Source of the DNA: a candidate division KSB1 bacterium
Lineage (GTDB): Bacteria; Electryoneota; RPQS01
Length of the DNA: 64,000 nucleotides
NCBI GenBank assembly: GCA_016214895.1
Contig: JACRMR010000020.1
Coordinates: forward strand, 229,812 to 293,811
Reading direction: 5' to 3'
The translations under genes and the position numbers were made by a program. Under the pieces are notes generated by a model that was given only the letters and a program-made list of their open reading frames with translations, made no database searches and was not told the origin of the DNA. Position 1 is the stretch's first letter; every line of letters starts with the position of its first letter. Shown piece by piece: positions 60,391 through 64,000 of the stretch.

Positions 60391-61296
60391 CTACAGATCA
60401 AATGCAAATGAGAACCGGTGACCGTCACCGAGATTCTCGCGATACGGAATGAACGCATAGTCCACGCGAAACTGTCGGACATGAATGCCGAACCCAACGG
60501 AGAAATCCTGCGTATCGAGTCCTGCCACGTAGCCCGCCCGCAACGCGATGTAGTCCGGCGCGCGCCATTCCGCGCCCGCGCGATAGAGCGGAGTATTATC
60601 GCGCACCCCTTGCCCCTCGGCAATTAGCATCACGGTTCCGGCTTTACCGATTGCTTTCTCGTAAGCTGCTCCGGCTCGCAACGTTGTCGGCAGCTTCGGC
60701 CGCTCCTCGACGAAAGCGCTCATCTTACCCAAGTGATTGACGGCTGCACCGAGCGTAAGTCCGTTCACCGCCGGCTTTCCGATGACTCCCGCGTCAACGG
60801 CCCAGCCGTCCGCGCCCTCCGCCCGAGTCTTTTGATGCAGGTAATGCAGGGTCGCGCCCGCGGCGACTCGCTCGCTGAGTTTCAAACCAAACGCGGACCC
60901 GACGGCCTCCGCGGTCGCATCGAAAGTCGAGATCGCCTGGCGGGTCGGACTCGTGCGATATTCGATGTCCGGCACGCGGGTTCCCCAGAAGTGCGGCGAG
61001 ATCGCGAGCTTGCCTGGGAGGAGCGTGAACCCGATAAACTCCGCCTTGGTGTCGCCGAAATGCTGCGTGTGCATGAGCGCCACGCCCGCCCGCGGCGAGA
61101 ACGCCACCGCCGCCGGATTGTACACCGCTGAGGTTGGCCCGGTTACCATCGCCGCGCCCACTCCGCCCAATGCACTCTCCCGCGCCCCCACCGGTACTTC
61201 GAGAAACGACAACCCCGTTCCGGCGAGCACGGCCGATGCGCTGATGAGTTCGACCAATCCGATCAGGAACCGGATTCTATGAATGGCTTGTTTCAC
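60391..61296 (-). CDS. PorV/PorQ family outer-membrane protein
   Basis: 301 residues starting at GTG. Signal-like N-terminus, then G-A-R-E-S-A-L-G-G-V-G-A-A-M-V and S-A-V-Y-N-P-A-A-V-A of the UPF0164/PorV-PorQ barrels, followed by alternating strands to the F-A-F-D-L end. In T9SS, PorV carries cargo to the attachment complex. The GTG lies in a low-complexity TTTCACG repeat. It follows a second PorV-type gene by 29 bases. Confidence 0.88.
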   Translation of the reverse strand: MKQAIHRIRFLIGLVELISASAVLAGTGLSFLEVPVGARESALGGVGAAMVTGPTSAVYNPAAVAFSPRAGVALMHTQHFGDTKAEFIGFTLLPGKLAISPHFWGTRVPDIEYRTSPTRQAISTFDATAEAVGSAFGLKLSERVAAGATLHYLHQKTRAEGADGWAVDAGVIGKPAVNGLTLGAAVNHLGKMSAFVEERPKLPTTLRAGAAYEKAIGKAGTVMLIAEGQGVRDNTPLYRAGAEWRAPDYIALRAGYVAGLDTQDFSVGFGIHVRQFRVDYAFIPYRENLGDGHRFSFAFDL

Positions 61297-61317
61297 GTTT
61301 CAAGTTTCACGTTTCGA
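61291..61317. repeat. Low-complexity AAGTTTC/ACGTTTC repeat
   Basis: Words TTTCACG, TTTCAAG, TTTCACG, TTTCGAG; relative of 10327-10372. It overlaps the GTG start of the PorV-type gene. Confidence 0.6.
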
Positions 61318-61325
61318 GTTATTCC

Positions 61326-62315
61326 TCAGAACTTCACGCCCCAGCCCAGCGTCTGCGCGTCGTCCGGTGCGACCGTCTCCAGAGTGTACACGACATCGAT
61401 CATCGACCGTACCTTCCAAATCGCGAACTCCAGGCCCAATCCCAGATTGAAGCTGTCATGATCGAGTCCGAGGCGCGCCGCCACGCTTTCGCGCTCGGAA
61501 ATCTCCGTCCGCGCTTCCACTCCGGCGTGCAGTCTGGTCTCGTTTTCCGTGCTGCCTTCGAGATCGACCGCTCCGGTCAGAAACTCATAGTCATAGGCGG
61601 CGCCGACTCGATACTGCACCGGCCACTTGTCCGGTTTGCTCGATCCTTGACTCCAGTAATCCGTCGTATTCCAGGTCGTTTTGGTACCGATATCCTTGAG
61701 CTGCAAACCGAGCGTCAGATGATCCATCGGCTTGCCGAACAACCCCGCATCGACGCCGAAGCCGTCGCCGTTGACCGACCGGTTATTGTCCGAAATCTTG
61801 CCGTACGTCTCATAAACCACTTTCGCCGTGACTCCGCCGCCGAGTTTCTCGTGGAATTGCACGCCGAACGAGAACAGGAACAGATTGGACGACATGTCGA
61901 TCATTTCGAGCGGCTCCCCGTCGAACGAGCGCGAGTCGATATCGCCCACGCCCGCATGCAGCCAGCCGACGCCGATCCCCGCGTTGACCACTTTCTTGTC
62001 CGGTCCGGCTTTCGGACGTACCGGTGCGGCCAGCGCGAGATACTGCACGCTGCGATCGAGCGCCATTTTTGAGGCGCTGATACCGAATTGCGGTCGATCT
62101 TGAAACGGCAGCGCGCCCGGATTGAAATAGAGCGCCGAAATGCCTTCGGCCAGACCGGTGTACGCATTGCCCATCGCCTTCGCCCGCGCGCCGGCGCCGA
62201 CGCGCCCGAACGCCCCGGCGAGTCCCCCGTTCGTTCCGGCGAAGGCGCTGGAGGCGAAGATCGCGAGCACTGTCACGGACATCATGGCAATCTTGAAACG
62301 GACTCTCATCTTCAC
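61326..62315 (-). CDS. PorV/PorQ family outer-membrane protein
   Basis: 329 residues: signal peptide (1-26, A-S-S-A-F-A), then A-G-A-F-G-R-V-G-A-G-A-R-A-K-A-M-G-N-A and S-A-L-Y-F-N-P-G-A-L-P, the conserved front of PorV-type barrels, and strands to the L-G-W-G-V-K-F end. It lies one base after the HEPN gene, so the toxin-antitoxin pair, both barrels and possibly the T9SS cargo gene at 63002 are in one operon. Confidence 0.9.
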   Translation of the reverse strand: MKMRVRFKIAMMSVTVLAIFASSAFAGTNGGLAGAFGRVGAGARAKAMGNAYTGLAEGISALYFNPGALPFQDRPQFGISASKMALDRSVQYLALAAPVRPKAGPDKKVVNAGIGVGWLHAGVGDIDSRSFDGEPLEMIDMSSNLFLFSFGVQFHEKLGGGVTAKVVYETYGKISDNNRSVNGDGFGVDAGLFGKPMDHLTLGLQLKDIGTKTTWNTTDYWSQGSSKPDKWPVQYRVGAAYDYEFLTGAVDLEGSTENETRLHAGVEARTEISERESVAARLGLDHDSFNLGLGLEFAIWKVRSMIDVVYTLETVAPDDAQTLGWGVKF

Positions 62316-62316
62316 C

Positions 62317-62697
62317 TCAGGTCTCGAGATAGGCGCGAACTTGATGGCGGACGAATTTCGCCGCGCGAATAGCTATTCGAATATCGGACGGCAGCACGCG
62401 TCCTTCGGGGTATCTCACGTTCACCGAAAACGCGCTCAGGACCAGCAGTTGCTCGCGCCAGGATTCCGCCATCGGATTGTGCGGAATCAGGAGATCGAGT
62501 AACAGCGTTAAGTCGTGCGTGCGCGGGAACGCAATTCCGGCCTCTATCAGGCAGGCCTTCAGGAACTTCTCTGCCGATTCGTGGCAGAGAAAGCAGGCTT
62601 GCCGCAGATTCGGCGCTCTGCGGACTCTCGACTCGCGAATTGCCATCGAGAGGTCGCGATCCGCTTGCTCAATCCACTCGCGTGCGACTTGCTTCAT
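62317..62697 (-). CDS. HEPN domain protein (putative toxin)
   Basis: 126 residues, helical. C-H-E-S-A-E-K-F-L-K-A-C-L near residue 38-50 and F-P-R-T-H-D-L near 82-88 are the usual HEPN marks; N-V-R-Y-P-E-G follows. In HEPN/MNT pairs the HEPN protein is an RNase toxin neutralised by AMP transfer from MNT. It overlaps the MNT gene by 29 bases. Confidence 0.87.
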   Translation of the reverse strand: MKQVAREWIEQADRDLSMAIRESRVRRAPNLRQACFLCHESAEKFLKACLIEAGIAFPRTHDLTLLLDLLIPHNPMAESWREQLLVLSAFSVNVRYPEGRVLPSDIRIAIRAAKFVRHQVRAYLET

Positions 62698-62998
62698 ACA
62701 GAGTTCGTCCTCGGCGCATGATTTCGGCGACGAATGGATCGTCTATCGCCAGCCGATCACGAATTCGCGCTGGTGTCCGGACCATGAGATCCAGCGGAAA
62801 CTTGGGCCTCAAGTGCAGACGCATTTCTATTGTCTTCTGGATCTCGCTACCCTCAAACGGCATCACCACCAGCAAGTCCACATCCGATCCTTCGCGCGGC
62901 GTCCCATCCGCGTACGATCCGAACAGGATCACCTTCTCCGGGTGATACCGTTCCACGATTTCCCGACAGGTCTCTTCGATGGCTTCGCGCGTGATCAT
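62669..62998 (-). CDS. Minimal nucleotidyltransferase (putative antitoxin)
   Basis: 109 residues. V-I-L-F-G-S-Y-A-D-G-T-P-R-E-G-S-D-V-D-L-L-V is the minimal nucleotidyltransferase signature with G-S and D-x-D. A late D-L-M-V supplies the third acid. The start is three bases after the stop of the T9SS cargo gene. It pairs with the HEPN gene. Confidence 0.88.
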   Translation of the reverse strand: MITREAIEETCREIVERYHPEKVILFGSYADGTPREGSDVDLLVVMPFEGSEIQKTIEMRLHLRPKFPLDLMVRTPARIRDRLAIDDPFVAEIMRRGRTLYEASRTRVD

Positions 62999-63001
62999 CG
63001 C

Positions 63002-64000
63002 TCAGTCCAGTACAATCAGCTTGCCCCACACCGCGCCGCCCGGCTTGTCGATCTTGTAGAAGTAAGTCCCGTTCGCCACGATCTCTCCGCTCTTGGTGCC
63101 ATCCCACACTTCGTACTGTTCGCCGCCCGGCCTTGTCACAGTCGGCAGCTCTACCACCTTGCTCATGGCGAAGTCATAGATCGTAATCTTTACGTTTCCG
63201 CCTGTAGTGGTGTAGCGGAACTTGATCGGACCGAAGCGTTGCGGCGACCACGGATTCGGATAGGCATAGGTGTCCACCGCTCGTCCCGCCTCGCTAAGCG
63301 GCTTCGCGGTTTGGTAGAGCGTCCAATGCGCGCCTTCGTCGCCACTGCTCGCCAATCCGTCCAGTCCGCCCACCCACAGCGTTCCGGACGACTTCAGCGC
63401 ACCATAGATCTCCGCCTCAAAGAACATCCGTCCCGTGGCCTGTTCGACGATCGCGCCGAACAGATCCCAGTTCGCTCCGCCATCCACCGACTTCCACAAG
63501 CCCAGATCATCGCACGCATAGACAACCGTGGTGTCGAACGCGAAGCTGTGTACACGCGGGGTTTCCGGCCGTCCGATCGCGCGTTCGATTTGGTCCTCAG
63601 TCAGTGCGGCCGTCCAGGTCGCTCCGCCGTCGGTGGTCTTGGAAACCGCGTAAAACTCCGAGTTCCCTTCCGCGCGCCACGACGCCGCCCAGACCGTGTG
63701 CGTGGCTTCCTGATACGCCAGTGCGGTGATGAAGTTGCCCGAGATGCCGGTCGAACCCGCCGAGAAATTCGTCCACGTTCCGCCGTTGTCCGTTGACTTG
63801 TTTACGCCGGCCGCGGTCCCCACCCACAGCGCGCCCTCGGCGTAAATGCAGCTGAACGCACGATGGTTGAGCCGCTCGCCCGGATGAAACTCGAAGGTGT
63901 CCGGGCTCACAACCTGCCAGCCGGTCGTATCGTTATAGTCCGTGTAACTCTCCGCGAACGCGTGTCTGCGCAGACCGCCGCCCTTGGAAACGATCCACAC
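63002..64000 (-). CDS. T9SS cargo with BNR/sortilin-like repeats (partial)
   Basis: 332 residues visible, cut off at the window edge at its 5' end. S-T-D-N-G-G-T-W, T-T-D-G-G-A-T-W and S-V-D-G-G-A-N-W are Asp-box repeats of sialidase/sortilin-type propellers. The C-terminal part (Y-A-Y-P-N-P-W-S-P...I-T-I-Y-D-F-A-M...G-T-Y-F-Y-K-I) is a FlgD/T9SS-type domain ending V-L-D. Likely exported. Confidence 0.85.
   Translation of the reverse strand: MWIVSKGGGLRRHAFAESYTDYNDTTGWQVVSPDTFEFHPGERLNHRAFSCIYAEGALWVGTAAGVNKSTDNGGTWTNFSAGSTGISGNFITALAYQEATHTVWAASWRAEGNSEFYAVSKTTDGGATWTAALTEDQIERAIGRPETPRVHSFAFDTTVVYACDDLGLWKSVDGGANWDLFGAIVEQATGRMFFEAEIYGALKSSGTLWVGGLDGLASSGDEGAHWTLYQTAKPLSEAGRAVDTYAYPNPWSPQRFGPIKFRYTTTGGNVKITIYDFAMSKVVELPTVTRPGGEQYEVWDGTKSGEIVANGTYFYKIDKPGGAVWGKLIVLD

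Overview
The window (about 60% GC by eye) looks like a chromosomal segment of a Gram-negative, T9SS-bearing bacterium of the Fibrobacteres-Chlorobi-Bacteroidetes side of the tree, probably a poorly sampled candidate phylum (Zixibacteria-, KSB1- or Electryoneota-like; this placement is inference). The support is internal. There is a PorX-type response regulator/PglZ protein (10444), two PorV/PorQ-family barrels (60391, 61326), and five secreted proteins ending in type-A C-terminal sorting domains with YPNPFN- or PNPW-like motifs (26726, 28328, 40518, 49228, 63002). LPS-type glycosyltransferases, an MsbA-like flippase, an Omp85-patatin and many lipoproteins show an outer membrane. No rRNA, tRNA, CRISPR array, transposase or phage gene was recognised.

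Layout. 0-6.3 kb (minus strand): scattered dTDP-rhamnose genes (rmlC-like, rmlD, rmlA) mixed with small accessory genes, including a GIY-YIG nuclease, a Fis-like HTH, a SIMPL protein and a four-helix-bundle gene between inverted repeats. 6.5-10 kb (plus): DUF2520 protein, NfeD, slipin and an Acg-like nitroreductase in one overlapping run. 10.4-15.6 kb (plus): PorX, a DNA methyltransferase-Mrr fusion, an NmrA-like protein, tsaE and tsaB. 15.7-23 kb: DUF2892, DUF72, LolD-type ATPase, flippase, AsnB and a glycosyltransferase. 23.1-26.4 kb (minus): a feo operon with apt inside it. 26.7-29.9 kb: tandem T9SS cargo paralogues. 29.9-37 kb (plus): a tightly overlapping lipooligosaccharide-type operon. 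37-40.4 kb: an S4 protein, an M28 peptidase with PDZ and a PD40 propeller protein. 40.5-48.3 kb (minus): an operon for a barrel protein, two lipoproteins (one with a cohesin-like domain) and a 1602-residue T9SS protein with a dockerin-like pair. 48.5-57.4 kb: an AhpD-like protein, an SBBP-type cargo protein, GT2, Omp85-patatin and a vanadium haloperoxidase lipoprotein. 57.5-64 kb (minus): nadE, a DinB-like gene, a self-contained small transcription unit, PorV genes, a HEPN/MNT pair and a truncated T9SS cargo gene.

The most unusual content is in the non-coding and inserted DNA. Nine hairpins at three loci share the same outer arms (CCGCCGA and CGGAATC) but carry different, internally complementary stems. 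A second palindrome family (GGGGCAC...GTGCCGCCAAG) forms an array at 17.9-18.4 kb, and one copy sits in frame inside the T9SS cargo gene at 49.2 kb, beside two further in-frame C6/G6 hairpins. The four-helix-bundle gene at 5.5 kb is bracketed by about 30-bp inverted repeats, with a third solo copy at 26.6 kb. A minus-strand unit at 60.1-60.3 kb has its own promoter, an ideal Shine-Dalgarno, a 10-codon ORF and a terminator. Two -10 boxes lie exactly six bases before an ATG, which predicts leaderless messages.
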